Source of the DNA: JAJDOD01 sp050299835
GTDB lineage: Bacteria > Pseudomonadota > Alphaproteobacteria > Rhodobacterales > Rhodobacteraceae
Assembly (NCBI GenBank): GCA_050299835.1
Contig: JBNKWP010000012.1
Coordinates: 36,496 to 100,495 of the forward strand
DNA: 64,000 bases
Direction of reading: 5' to 3'
In this document: positions 50,455 to 59,131 of the stretch, piece by piece
Layout: each line of letters starts with the position of its first letter
Position numbering within the stretch: position 1 is the first letter of the stretch
The notes under the pieces: model-generated
Seen by the model: only the letters and a program-made list of their open reading frames with translations
What the model was told of the DNA's origin: nothing
Databases searched by the model: none
Program-made: the position numbers and the translations under genes

Positions 50455-52230
50455 TCACAGCGGCCAGAACACCAATATTGCCGGCACCGCCACCGCGACG
50501 ACGAGCGCCTCCAGCGGCAGTCCCATCCGCCAGTAATCCCCGAAGCGATAGCCGCCAGGCCCAAGGATGATGGTGTTGTTCTTGTGCCCGATGGGCGTGA
50601 GGAAGGCGCAGGAGGCCGCGACGGCCACCGTCATCAAATAGGTGTCGGGGTTGGTCCCCGTGGCGGAGGCAATCGACAGCGCAATCGGCGCGGCGATCAG
50701 CGTGGTGGCGACGTTGTTGAGGAAATCCGACAAGGTCATGGTCACAACCATCAGCGCCAGGATCGCGACCCAGGGCGGATAGCCCTCCGACATCGCCACG
50801 ATCTCTTCCGCGATCAGTTCCGCCCCGCCGTAATGGTCAAACGCCTCCGCCAGCGGGATCAGGCTGGCCAGAAGCACGATCACCTGCCACTCGATCGACG
50901 TATAGACCTCCCGCGGCCCGACAAGGCCGAAGACGACATAGGCCACCACCGTCGCAGCCAGCGCCACCGACAGCGGCAGCAGGCCGAACACGGCGGCCAA
51001 AACCGCAAGAACGAAAATCGCCACCGACAACCCGGCCTTGCCGCGCTGGATCACCTCCGTGCTGCGCCCCTCGATCGGCAAGACGCCCAGCCACTCCGTC
51101 GCCGCCTCGACCCGCTCCTTGGTGCCAAGCAGCAACAACACGTCGCCGCTCCGGATGGTCAGCAGCCGCACCCGGTCACGGAACCGCCGCCCGCCGCGCG
51201 CGACACCCAGCAGCGTCACCGAATGCCGCTGCAACAGGCGCAGGCTGCGTGCCGTCCGGTTCGCGATCCTCGCCCCCTCCGGCACGATGGCCTCCACCAG
51301 CGCCAGCCCGGTCGACGTGACCCCGCCCTCGTGTTTCTCCGACCCCGCGAAATCCAGCTTGCTGTGCCCCATGAAACTCTCAATGGATTTCGGTTCGCCC
51401 TCCACGACAAGGAAATCCCCCGGTCGCAGAACTTCCTGCCGCGCCAGCCCCGGTCTCCGCCGCCCGTTGCGGATCAGCCCGAAGATATGCACATCGTCCG
51501 CCTCCGCCTGCGGGTAGAGGTCCTGAACCATCAGCTCGTCTTCCGCGATCTTCTCGCCGATCCGCACCTCCGCGATGTACCGCCCCTTGGTCAGTTCCGC
51601 CTCATGTTCGGCCAACGATGTGCGCGACGGCAGAAGCCGCCAGCCGATCAGCGACACGAAGGCGATCCCGGCGATGGCGACGGCAAGCCCGACCGGCGCG
51701 AAATCGAACATGCCGAACGGTGCGCCCAGAGTGTCCTGCCGGTATTCCGAGATCACGATATTGGGCGGCGTCCCGATCAGGGTGATCATGCCGCCAAGGA
51801 TTGTCGCGAAAGACAGCGGCATCAGGCTCGACCCCGCCGCGCGCTTGGCCTTCTCCGCCGCCTCGACATCAAGCGGCATCAACAGCGCCAGCGCCGCCAC
51901 ATTGTTGATGATCGCCGACAGTCCCGCCGCCAGAGTTGCCAGAACGGCGATGTGAAGCGGCAAAGGCCGCTCGGGGTCGATCAGTTTCATCGCGATCAGC
52001 TCGACCGCGCCCGAGGCCGACAACCCCCGGCTGACGATCAGCACCAGCGCGATGATCGCCACGGCGGAATGCCCGAAGCCGGAAAACACCTCTTCCGTCG
52101 GCACCAGCCCAAGGGCGGTGGCAATGATCAAAGCGCCGAAAGCCACCAGGTCGTATCTCAGCCGCCCCCAGATCAGCAGGACGAAAACGGCGCCAAGAAC
52201 CAGGAAGATCAGCATCAGTTCGGTCGACAT
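50455..52230 (-). CDS. SLC13 family carrier with two RCK_C (TrkA-C) domains
   Basis: A 591-residue membrane protein of the DASS/ArsB-like group. Two inverted membrane halves flank two central cytoplasmic RCK_C domains (about 205-290 and 300-385). Signature residues are ATLAAGLSAIINNVAAL and ITLIGTPPNIVISEYR in the first half and TLSDFLNNVATTLIAAPIAL in the second, matching the clamshell SNNVA/GTPPN helices of sodium-coupled anion carriers. Substrate may be sulfate, a dicarboxylate or another anion. Copy B of the shared element lies 88 bases before its start. Confidence 0.93.
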   Translation of the reverse strand: MSTELMLIFLVLGAVFVLLIWGRLRYDLVAFGALIIATALGLVPTEEVFSGFGHSAVAIIALVLIVSRGLSASGAVELIAMKLIDPERPLPLHIAVLATLAAGLSAIINNVAALALLMPLDVEAAEKAKRAAGSSLMPLSFATILGGMITLIGTPPNIVISEYRQDTLGAPFGMFDFAPVGLAVAIAGIAFVSLIGWRLLPSRTSLAEHEAELTKGRYIAEVRIGEKIAEDELMVQDLYPQAEADDVHIFGLIRNGRRRPGLARQEVLRPGDFLVVEGEPKSIESFMGHSKLDFAGSEKHEGGVTSTGLALVEAIVPEGARIANRTARSLRLLQRHSVTLLGVARGGRRFRDRVRLLTIRSGDVLLLLGTKERVEAATEWLGVLPIEGRSTEVIQRGKAGLSVAIFVLAVLAAVFGLLPLSVALAATVVAYVVFGLVGPREVYTSIEWQVIVLLASLIPLAEAFDHYGGAELIAEEIVAMSEGYPPWVAILALMVVTMTLSDFLNNVATTLIAAPIALSIASATGTNPDTYLMTVAVAASCAFLTPIGHKNNTIILGPGGYRFGDYWRMGLPLEALVVAVAVPAILVFWPL

Positions 52231-52282
52231 GAGGCCCTTATAAAGGGTTGGGCGGGGAAGATCTCTCGGTCTTTCCGACCAG

Positions 52283-52296
52283 GCAAAAATTGCTCC
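52283..52296 (-). promoter_or_regulatory. Weak sigma-54-like site upstream of the SLC13 gene
   Basis: On the minus strand GG, ten bases (AGCAATTTTT), GC ends in TTTTGCC, like the site at 40171-40185 (TTGAATTTTGCC). The -24 part is poor. It lies 52 bases before the SLC13 start and downstream of shared element copy B. Confidence 0.28.
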
Positions 52297-52317
52297 CGGT
52301 ATGCGCCCGGCAGAGTT

Positions 52318-52349
52318 GGGAACGATCTGAGATTCCCAACCTGAAATAG
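52318..52349. promoter_or_regulatory. Shared upstream element, copy B
   Basis: Begins GGGAACGAT and ends CCTGAAATAG; 26 of 29 aligned positions match copy A at 40192-40220, with three extra bases. Its core also forms GTTGGGAA-N10-TTCCCAAC (52315-52340), an eight-base dyad. It lies between the divergent SLC13 and coiled-coil protein genes. Confidence 0.6.
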
Positions 52350-52490
52350 TTAACGATGCCAGGAAATGGCCCCAATACTTCCTTATTTTGCCGAATCATA
52401 AGACATGCTGATGCCCCATTATTATGGTTAATAGTTGATGAACACGGTGATGTTGCCGTGTGTAATTGTTCAAAAAGTGTGAGTGTAAAA

Positions 52491-53201
52491 ATGAAGATTA
52501 TTCCCCTATTCCTGGCGGGCATCTTTGCCGTCTCCACCCCCATCGGCGCAAATGCAACTCCGGCCTGCAGCAAGTTTCTCGGCATCAAATTCTGTCACGA
52601 CGCCAGCAAATCGCCAGTGCGAACCGACTCCGATGACACGTCCGCTCGTCGCCCGGTCAAAGACACCGTGGCCGAGACCGCAGCGAAGTCCGATGAAGAC
52701 CTGTCCAAAGACGAACCGGCGAAGTCCAAGCTGGAAATCCGGGCGGAAAAGGCGGCCAAGCGCGCCGAAAAGGCCAACGCCCGCGCCGAACGCCTGAAAT
52801 CGCAGGCAGAGAAGCGCCGTGCCAAGGCTGAAAAACTGGCCGACCGCGCCGAAAAGGCGGCGGCTCAGGCAGAAAAGCGGGCCGAGAAAGCCAAGAAGAC
52901 CGGCAACGAGAAACAGATTGCGCAGGCTAAGAAGGCAGCCGAGAAAGCAGAAAAAGCGGCCGCCAAGGCAGAACAGGCTGCCGCAAAAGCCGAGAAGGTG
53001 GCCAGCAAGGCGGAGGCTGCGGAAAAGAAGGCCGAACAGGCGGCGCAACGCGCTGATGCCCTTTCCAAAAAGGCCGATGGTTCGAACGATACCGGCATGG
53101 AAGCGGCCAGCCAGACAGAAAGCGAAGACGAGGCAGAGACCGAAGAAGAAACCGAAAACCAAGAAGAAACAGAAAGCGAAGAAGGAGCGGAAGAAAGCTA
53201 A
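52491..53201 (+). CDS. Secreted lysine/alanine/glutamate heptad-repeat protein with acidic tail
   Basis: A 236-residue protein starting MKIIPLFLAGIFAVSTPIGANA at ATG 52491, a clear signal peptide. Residues about 84-190 are some fifteen heptads of the xAEKxxx type (RAEKAAKRAEKANARAERLK), predicting a long, very basic and charged single coiled coil. Residues 208-236 are almost all Glu, Asp, Thr and Ser. Two cysteines lie near the mature N-terminus (PACSKF, KFCHDA). I know no family for it. A periplasmic or surface spacer, or a polyanion-binding rod, is possible. The weak ribosome site is noted; a terminator follows. Confidence 0.82.
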   Translation: MKIIPLFLAGIFAVSTPIGANATPACSKFLGIKFCHDASKSPVRTDSDDTSARRPVKDTVAETAAKSDEDLSKDEPAKSKLEIRAEKAAKRAEKANARAERLKSQAEKRRAKAEKLADRAEKAAAQAEKRAEKAKKTGNEKQIAQAKKAAEKAEKAAAKAEQAAAKAEKVASKAEAAEKKAEQAAQRADALSKKADGSNDTGMEAASQTESEDEAETEEETENQEETESEEGAEES

Positions 53202-53248
53202 GCCCGGTATCCGGGCAAAGGCCGGCCGCATCCCCTGTAGGTCGAAAG

Positions 53249-53282
53249 AGGGCCGGTCCGCCTCAGGCGCGCCGGCCCTTTT
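53249..53282 (+). terminator. Terminator after the heptad-repeat protein gene
   Basis: AGGGCCGG (53249-53256) pairs with CCGGCCCT (53272-53279), with an inner CGCCTCAGGCG hairpin, followed by TTTT. It begins 47 bases past the stop. Confidence 0.7.
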
Positions 53283-53329
53283 CGTGCTAGACTCCCGCCA
53301 GCCATGCAGCCGGATAGCAGGAGGGACCC

Positions 53330-53626
53330 ATGATCATGCGCATATTCCAGGTGGTCGTCAGACCGGGAAAGGAGCAGGAGTTCAGCCGCTTCTTCCACGA
53401 AACGGCGATACCGCTGATGAAGGGAACGAAGGGCATCGTGCAGGTTCTGCCCGGCGCACCGCGTGCGGACACGCCAAGGGAATTCAGCTTCGTGATGGTC
53501 TGGGACAGTCTTGCCTCGCTCAAGGCCTTCGTGGGCGAGGATTATGCCTCGCCCCATATCGACCCGGCGGAAGCGGAACTCGTCGAGTCCCGCACCATCC
53601 GCCATTACGATCTGGTCGAGACGTAG
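53330..53626 (+). CDS. Antibiotic biosynthesis monooxygenase (ABM)-like small protein
   Basis: A 98-residue protein starting at ATG 53330 with GGAGG six bases upstream. It has the ferredoxin-like ABM pattern: MRIFQVVVRPGKEQEFSRFF, a central KGTKGIVQVLPGAP strand, FSFVMVWDSLASLKAFVG and a C-terminal histidine-containing strand. ABM-domain proteins include small oxygenases and stress-linked dimeric enzymes that need no cofactor. Substrate unknown. It lies alone between the heptad-repeat gene and the convergent duplicated-domain gene. Confidence 0.8.
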   Translation: MIMRIFQVVVRPGKEQEFSRFFHETAIPLMKGTKGIVQVLPGAPRADTPREFSFVMVWDSLASLKAFVGEDYASPHIDPAEAELVESRTIRHYDLVET

Positions 53627-53652
53627 CGTCGAAAGGCGAACCCTCCCCGTCC

Positions 53653-54495
53653 TCAGACCGCCTCCAATTCCGCCTGTAACTCCCGGATTCGCTCCCGCGC
53701 TTCCGTGATCGTGTTACGGATATTCGGGCGGAACCCCTGGCTCTCGGCCCTGAGCCGGATATCAGCCTCCGTCTCCGAACCGGCGGAGAAACGTACCGAT
53801 CCCAGCGACCAGGCCTCGTTCAGCTTCTTGCCGCGCGCCGAATACTGAACCCAGGCCGGGGACTGGATGCGGGTGCCGTTGTAATTCACCAGGAAGAACC
53901 ACTTGCGGCCCAAAGGCGCGATCTGTTCTTCGATGAAGTCGTAGACGAAATTCACATCCGCCGAATGCTCGAAGGACATGTCGGAGAAATCGACATACAT
54001 CGTGTCCTCTTCCGGCAGGAACTGGATACGCCAGTTCAGATCGCTTCGGGTGAAGCTGACCTTCTTCGGTGACCTGTCCAACTCGTCCCGCTTCGATGGC
54101 AAATCAATCAGATGCGCCAGTGCCGAGGCGCGGTCATAGAACAGGTTGGGATCGAAATTTTCCCGCGATCCGGCCTGTTCGATCTGCCGCAGAGTGATCT
54201 CGGAAGCGTCGAACCGCACCGATCCCATCGAATGCGCAAGGTTCAGGTCCTTGCCCCGGCGCGAGAAGGCGAACCAGGCTTCCGGCTCGATCCGGGTATT
54301 GCAGTAATTCACCAGGAAGAACCAAAGCTCGTGGCCGGTTTCCGCGATCCGTTCCTCAACCCGGTCGTAGAAAGCGTTCACATCCGCCGATGAGGCAAGA
54401 TCCAGCCCCTCGAAGGAGACCTCCATGATCTCGTCATCGTCGTGAAACGTGATGCGCCGATCGATTTCGTCGCAGGTGAGCGTTGCGTCCGTCAT
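53653..54495 (-). CDS. Protein of two tandem copies of an unrecognised ~115-residue domain
   Basis: A 280-residue soluble protein starting at ATG 54495 with GGAGG six bases upstream. Residues about 14-120 and 155-262 are copies of one domain: SADVN (36 and 178), WFFLVNY (58 and 199), an RGK-x-LN block (80 and 221) and GSVRF (91 and 232), offset by 141-142. Each copy ends with an F-x-PN motif. It ends in a charged helix (ARERIRELQAELEA). No signal peptide or membrane segment. I recognise no family. Conservation of Trp, Asn-Tyr and Arg suggests a ligand or dimer surface. Context gives no role. Confidence 0.82.
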   Translation of the reverse strand: MTDATLTCDEIDRRITFHDDDEIMEVSFEGLDLASSADVNAFYDRVEERIAETGHELWFFLVNYCNTRIEPEAWFAFSRRGKDLNLAHSMGSVRFDASEITLRQIEQAGSRENFDPNLFYDRASALAHLIDLPSKRDELDRSPKKVSFTRSDLNWRIQFLPEEDTMYVDFSDMSFEHSADVNFVYDFIEEQIAPLGRKWFFLVNYNGTRIQSPAWVQYSARGKKLNEAWSLGSVRFSAGSETEADIRLRAESQGFRPNIRNTITEARERIRELQAELEAV

Positions 54496-54590
54496 GCCGT
54501 CCTCCAGGTTTGCGGTGCGCATAACACGCAAGGGAGGAGTGAAACTTGATCTGGCGCAGAAAAAGCGCGTTCGCCGGTCGGACCGGCGGA

Positions 54591-55280
54591 TTACCCGCCA
54601 TGCCGGTGCTTCTCGCATTGATAGAACCGCGCCAGCGACTTGTCCGGTTCCGCCCGAAACGTCCCCGACGCCTCCATCCCGCTGATCCGGTCGGCGCGGA
54701 ACATGCGGAAATCATTGCGCAATTCGCACCACGCCACCAGCGTCCAGACCTTGCCCCAGAACCACAGGCCAAGCGGACGGATGATCCGCTCGCTCACAGT
54801 CCCGTCCTCGGTCGCATAACGGATATCAAGCCGGGTGCGGGCCTCGATTGCGGCCTCCAGATCGTCCAGCCGCGCCCGCGTCGCATCGTCAAGCTGCGGC
54901 ATCTGGAACGCATGGACGGCGACATTCGCGGCCCGGTTGCGGGTGTCGTCCGGCAGGACCGAGCGGATCTTGACCAGCGCCTCCTCGGCGGCGGCCGCCA
55001 TCGAAGTGCCGCCCCAGGCCCGGATCAGCCGGGCACCGGCGGTCAGCGCCACGATCTCGTCGCGGGTGAACATCAGCGGCGGCAGGTCGAACCCCTCGCG
55101 CATCAGGTAACCGACCCCGGCCTCCCCGTCGATGGGAACGCCGGTGCCGATCAGGTCGGCGATGTCGCGATAAATGGTGCGCTCGCTGACCTCCAGCCGT
55201 TCAGCCAGTTGCCGCGCCGTGGTCAGCCGACCGCCCCGCAGATGCTGGACGATCTGGAACAGACGGTCGGCGCGACGCAT
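54591..55280 (-). CDS. YafY-type transcriptional regulator (HTH_11 and WYL domains)
   Basis: A 229-residue regulator. The N-terminal helix-turn-helix (RLFQIVQHLRGGRLTTARQL, VSERTIYRDIADLIGTGVPI) is followed by a WYL-type sensor domain with IIRPLGLWFWGKVWTLVAWC and RMFRADRISG. WYL domains often sense nucleotides or nucleic acid signals. It starts four bases after the VOC gene stop, so both are in one operon, likely self-regulated at the palindrome at 55714-55735. Confidence 0.92.
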   Translation of the reverse strand: MRRADRLFQIVQHLRGGRLTTARQLAERLEVSERTIYRDIADLIGTGVPIDGEAGVGYLMREGFDLPPLMFTRDEIVALTAGARLIRAWGGTSMAAAAEEALVKIRSVLPDDTRNRAANVAVHAFQMPQLDDATRARLDDLEAAIEARTRLDIRYATEDGTVSERIIRPLGLWFWGKVWTLVAWCELRNDFRMFRADRISGMEASGTFRAEPDKSLARFYQCEKHRHGG

Positions 55281-55284
55281 GGGT

Positions 55285-55668
55285 TTACCCTTTCGCAGGC
55301 TCGAAGAGGCTGATGGAATTGCCGTCCGGGTCGGTGCCGTAATGGAACCGTCCGAAGGGCATGGAAATGGTGTCGCCGTTCAGCGTACCACCGGCCTTCC
55401 AGAACCGCTCCATCGTCGATTCCAGATCGTCGGGGACAAAAAGATGGATCGTCGGCCCGGTGCCGGGCGCCGCAGGCTCGCCGGGATAAAGATGCCCCGC
55501 GATGCCGGAATTCACGTCTTTCACGGGCAGCATCGCCATCGGGTTGGGACCGCTTTCGTCCTTGGTCAGCGCATAGTCGAACACCTGGCCATAAAAGGCC
55601 ATTCCACGGTCGATGTCACGCACCGGAATCTCGGTCCAGGCAACGGTATTGGCAGGAGAGAAGCTCAT
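55285..55668 (-). CDS. VOC family (glyoxalase/bleomycin-resistance-like) protein
   Basis: A 127-residue protein starting MSFSPANTVAWTEIPVRDID at ATG 55668; AAAGGA lies eight to nine bases upstream, whereas ATG 55677 is too close to it. The paired beta-alpha-beta modules of the VOC superfamily are visible, with MAFYGQVFDYALTKDE and the C-terminal FGRFHYGTDPDGNSISLFEP block carrying likely metal ligands. It may detoxify or bind a small molecule, or isomerise one. Operon with a WYL regulator. Confidence 0.9.
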   Translation of the reverse strand: MSFSPANTVAWTEIPVRDIDRGMAFYGQVFDYALTKDESGPNPMAMLPVKDVNSGIAGHLYPGEPAAPGTGPTIHLFVPDDLESTMERFWKAGGTLNGDTISMPFGRFHYGTDPDGNSISLFEPAKG

Positions 55669-55713
55669 TTTTGTCATCCTTTGTTGAACGAATGGCCTCT
55701 CTTCGCATAGGCC

Positions 55714-55735
55714 TCCTGACAGCGTAGTGTCAGGA
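55714..55735. promoter_or_regulatory. Palindromic operator candidate of the VOC-WYL operon
   Basis: TCCTGACA-GCGTAG-TGTCAGGA: perfect eight-base arms with a six-base spacer, 46 bases upstream of the VOC start. Its position before an operon that encodes its own DeoR/WYL-type regulator makes autoregulation likely. Confidence 0.6.
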
Positions 55736-55782
55736 TGGTTCAGGAATGACGTGACGCTGGCAGTTTCCCTGCAAAGAACCGC

Positions 55783-56526
55783 TCAGCCTCGGGCGCGAAG
55801 CACCTCCAGCCATCCAAGACTGTCCCCGGTCGGCCCCTTGGGGTCGTACTCGCCGCTGATCGCGCCGTCATAGCCCCAGTCCAGAAGCACATCGACAACC
55901 GCAAGCGCCGCCGCATCGGGCGCGGTCCGGTCGGGCGCGGACGCAACCTGTACATGCCCATCAAGATCGCCGACCGCCCGCCAGACCTCGGTCGCGTCAC
56001 CGTGGATCATCTGCGCATGGTAGACGTCGAACTGAAGTTTCAGATTCGGCGCATCAACCTCGGCAATGATCCCGGCAGCCAGAAAAAAGTCGTTCAGGAA
56101 ATACCCCGGCATGTCGCGGGGGTTGAGGGGCTCGATCGTCAAAACCAGATCCGGGGCTTCCGCGCAGGCCCAGCTCAGGTTCCCGATCAGCGTAGCCCGC
56201 GCGTCCGGCGCATCGTTAAGGCCGGACATGACATGAAGCTTCGACGCACCGCAGCCACGGGCATACTCGGCAGCACGGCTGAAATCGGCGCGAAACGCCT
56301 CCCGGTCATGTGGTAGGGCGGCGCGGCCTCTGGTCTCGCAATCCGGCGTGTTGATCAGTTCAAACGCCAGCCCCGCGTCTGCGACCGCCTGCCGAAGCCG
56401 GGCGGCGTCGGTGTCATAGGGAAACAGCACTTCGACCCCGTCAAACCCCGCCCGCGCCGCAGCGGCGGGACGGTCGAGAAGCGGCACCTCAGTGAACAGC
56501 CACGAAAGGTTCGCGGCAAGCCTCAC
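55783..56526 (-). CDS. Hydroxypyruvate isomerase-like TIM-barrel enzyme
   Basis: A 247-residue protein starting at GTG 56526, overlapping the upstream stop by four bases. It starts MRLAANLSWLFTEVPLLDRP, the Hyi N-terminus, with GFDGVEVLFPYD, TIEPLNPRDMPGYFLND, LQFDVYHAQMIHGD and SGEYDPKG blocks carrying the expected metal-binding Glu, Asp, His and Glu. Hyi converts hydroxypyruvate and tartronate semialdehyde in glyoxylate metabolism. No other glyoxylate genes are nearby; another sugar isomerase activity is possible. Confidence 0.9.
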   Translation of the reverse strand: MRLAANLSWLFTEVPLLDRPAAAARAGFDGVEVLFPYDTDAARLRQAVADAGLAFELINTPDCETRGRAALPHDREAFRADFSRAAEYARGCGASKLHVMSGLNDAPDARATLIGNLSWACAEAPDLVLTIEPLNPRDMPGYFLNDFFLAAGIIAEVDAPNLKLQFDVYHAQMIHGDATEVWRAVGDLDGHVQVASAPDRTAPDAAALAVVDVLLDWGYDGAISGEYDPKGPTGDSLGWLEVLRARG

Positions 56527-57122
56527 GGCAGTTCCGCCGAAGGGATGATCGGAAAAAACACCCCCCCCGAGCGCAGCCCGAACCACGACTCCCCCTCATG
56601 CTCGGCATGTTCCCCGATCTCCACCAGCCGGTAAAAACTCTTCCGGTCGATCAGCGCCTCCAGCCGGTCCCGGATCAGCACGTAGGGCGAAGGCTCCCCG
56701 GTCTGAGGATCACGCTCCACCCGGATCGGATGCGCCTCCCCCGCCACCGCCTCGTCGCCCAGATTGGTGATAAACCGCAGATCCTCGCCCTCGCGTTCGA
56801 AATCCACCGCCACGAAGGGCGCATCGTCCACCGAGATGCCGACCTTCTCGACCGGCGTCACCAGAACGAAACGATCCCCGTCCTTGCGCAAGATTGTCGA
56901 AAAAAGCCGCACAAGCTCCGGCCGCCCGATGGGCGTGCCCATGTAAAACCAGGTTCCGTCCCGCGCGATCCGCATGTCCAGATCGCCGCAATCGGGCGGA
57001 TTCCAGAGGTGAACCGGCGGCAAACCGCGCGACTTCGCGGCTCGGGCGCTTCTGGCGATGCTTTCGGCTGATATTTTCACAATCTTTTGTCCATCTGGCC
57101 ATTTCGCCGTTTGTGGAAGCAT
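56523..57122 (-). CDS. DUF1285 domain protein
   Basis: A 199-residue cytoplasmic protein. Blocks such as RGLPPVHLWNPPDCGDLDMR, RDGTWFYMGTPIGRPELVRL and DRFVLVTPVEKVGISVDDAP are typical of DUF1285, a family of unknown function. ATG 57122 has no good ribosome site; GTG 57080 (MKISAESIARSARA) is an alternative that keeps the conserved part. It lies 50 bases from the divergent MoxR gene and is coupled to the Hyi-like gene downstream. Confidence 0.82.
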   Translation of the reverse strand: MLPQTAKWPDGQKIVKISAESIARSARAAKSRGLPPVHLWNPPDCGDLDMRIARDGTWFYMGTPIGRPELVRLFSTILRKDGDRFVLVTPVEKVGISVDDAPFVAVDFEREGEDLRFITNLGDEAVAGEAHPIRVERDPQTGEPSPYVLIRDRLEALIDRKSFYRLVEIGEHAEHEGESWFGLRSGGVFFPIIPSAELP

Positions 57123-57172
57123 TCGTCTTTAGGTTTACTATATGTAACTGACAGCAGCAGGAGCAAACCGCC

Positions 57173-58176
<1,004 letters not shown>

Positions 58177-58180
<4 letters not shown>

Positions 58181-59064
58181 CCAACCCGACCGCCTTTGCC
58201 GGTCTGAGACGCGATGCCGAGGCACTCGCCGCACCTCTGCCTCCGCTTCTTGCGGATGCCGAGCACCTTGCCGCCAGCGTCATGTCCGGCGCCCACGGGC
58301 GCCGGCGGGTCGGGCAGGGCGACGAGTTCTGGCAATACCGCCCCAGCCACGCGGGCGACGAGGTCCGCGCCATCGACTGGCGGCGCTCTGCGCGGTCGGA
58401 CGACGCGCTTTTCGTGCGCGAGAAGGAATGGCAGGCGGCGCAATCGGTGATGCTCTGGCTCGACATGGGCCGGTCCATGCAATTCGCCAGCGCAAAGGAC
58501 ATCCCCACCAAGGCGGGGGAGGCGCGGCGCATCGCGCTGGCGCTCTCCGTCCTCCTGATCCGGGGCGGCGAACGGGTGGGCCTCACCAACCTCGCCATGC
58601 CGCCACGTTCCGGGCAGGTGCAACTCATGCGCCTGACCACTGCCTTTGCGACGGAACAGGACGAGACGGAATACACCGCCCCCGATCTCCGCGCCGCGCC
58701 GGTCCGCTCCCGCGCGGTCTTCCTGTCGGATTTCATGGGCGAACTGGAACCCATCCAACGCGCCGTCACGCAAGCGGCGGATCGCGGCATCAACGGCGCG
58801 CTCCTCCAGGTGCTCGACCCGCAGGAGGAGGCCTTCCCTTTCGACGGCCGCACCATCTTCGAATCCGTCGGCGGCACGCTCCGCCACGAGACACTGAAGG
58901 CGGGAGATCTGCGCGATCGCTACCTCGACCGGCTTCAGGCCCGGAAGGACGCACTCCGCGATCTCACCCGCAGCATCGGCTGGCAGTTTCACACCCATCA
59001 CACCGGCGGCGCGGCCTCGGCGGCGCTGCTCTGGCTTTACACGGCATTGGAGCATGGACATTGA
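58177..59064 (+). CDS. DUF58 domain protein (MoxR partner)
   Basis: A 295-residue protein with the DUF58 block FWQYRPSHAGDEVRAIDWRR near residue 50 and a degenerate von Willebrand-like fold with SVMLWLDMGRSMQF (DxGxS-like). No membrane segment is seen. DUF58 proteins are the usual second gene of MoxR operons and are thought to bind the ATPase. Coupled to MoxR by ATGA, it is separated from the next gene by 67 bases that hold two palindromes. Confidence 0.92.
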
Positions 59065-59073
59065 CGACATGCA

Positions 59074-59119
59074 GAAATCTCTTCGAAGAGATTTCCCGAA
59101 AGTCTTCCAAGACTTTCGG
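59074..59119. repeat. Two back-to-back palindromes between the DUF58 and DUF4159 genes
   Basis: GAAATCTCTTCGAAGAGATTTC (59074-59095, perfect over 22 bases, no spacer) is followed directly by CCGAAAGTCTT-CC-AAGACTTTCGG (59096-59119, eleven-base arms). The GGAGG ribosome site of the next gene (59118-59122) overlaps the end of the second palindrome, so folding could limit its translation. They resemble dispersed repeats I recall from Rhodobacteraceae. Confidence 0.65.
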
Positions 59120-59131
59120 AGGCGCTGACTG

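Noticed and set aside
52819..53679. Second plus-strand frame over the heptad-repeat gene
   Set aside because: Out-of-frame reading of a lysine/alanine-rich repeat gives a Lys/Arg/Pro-rich product without signal or domain and runs through a terminator.
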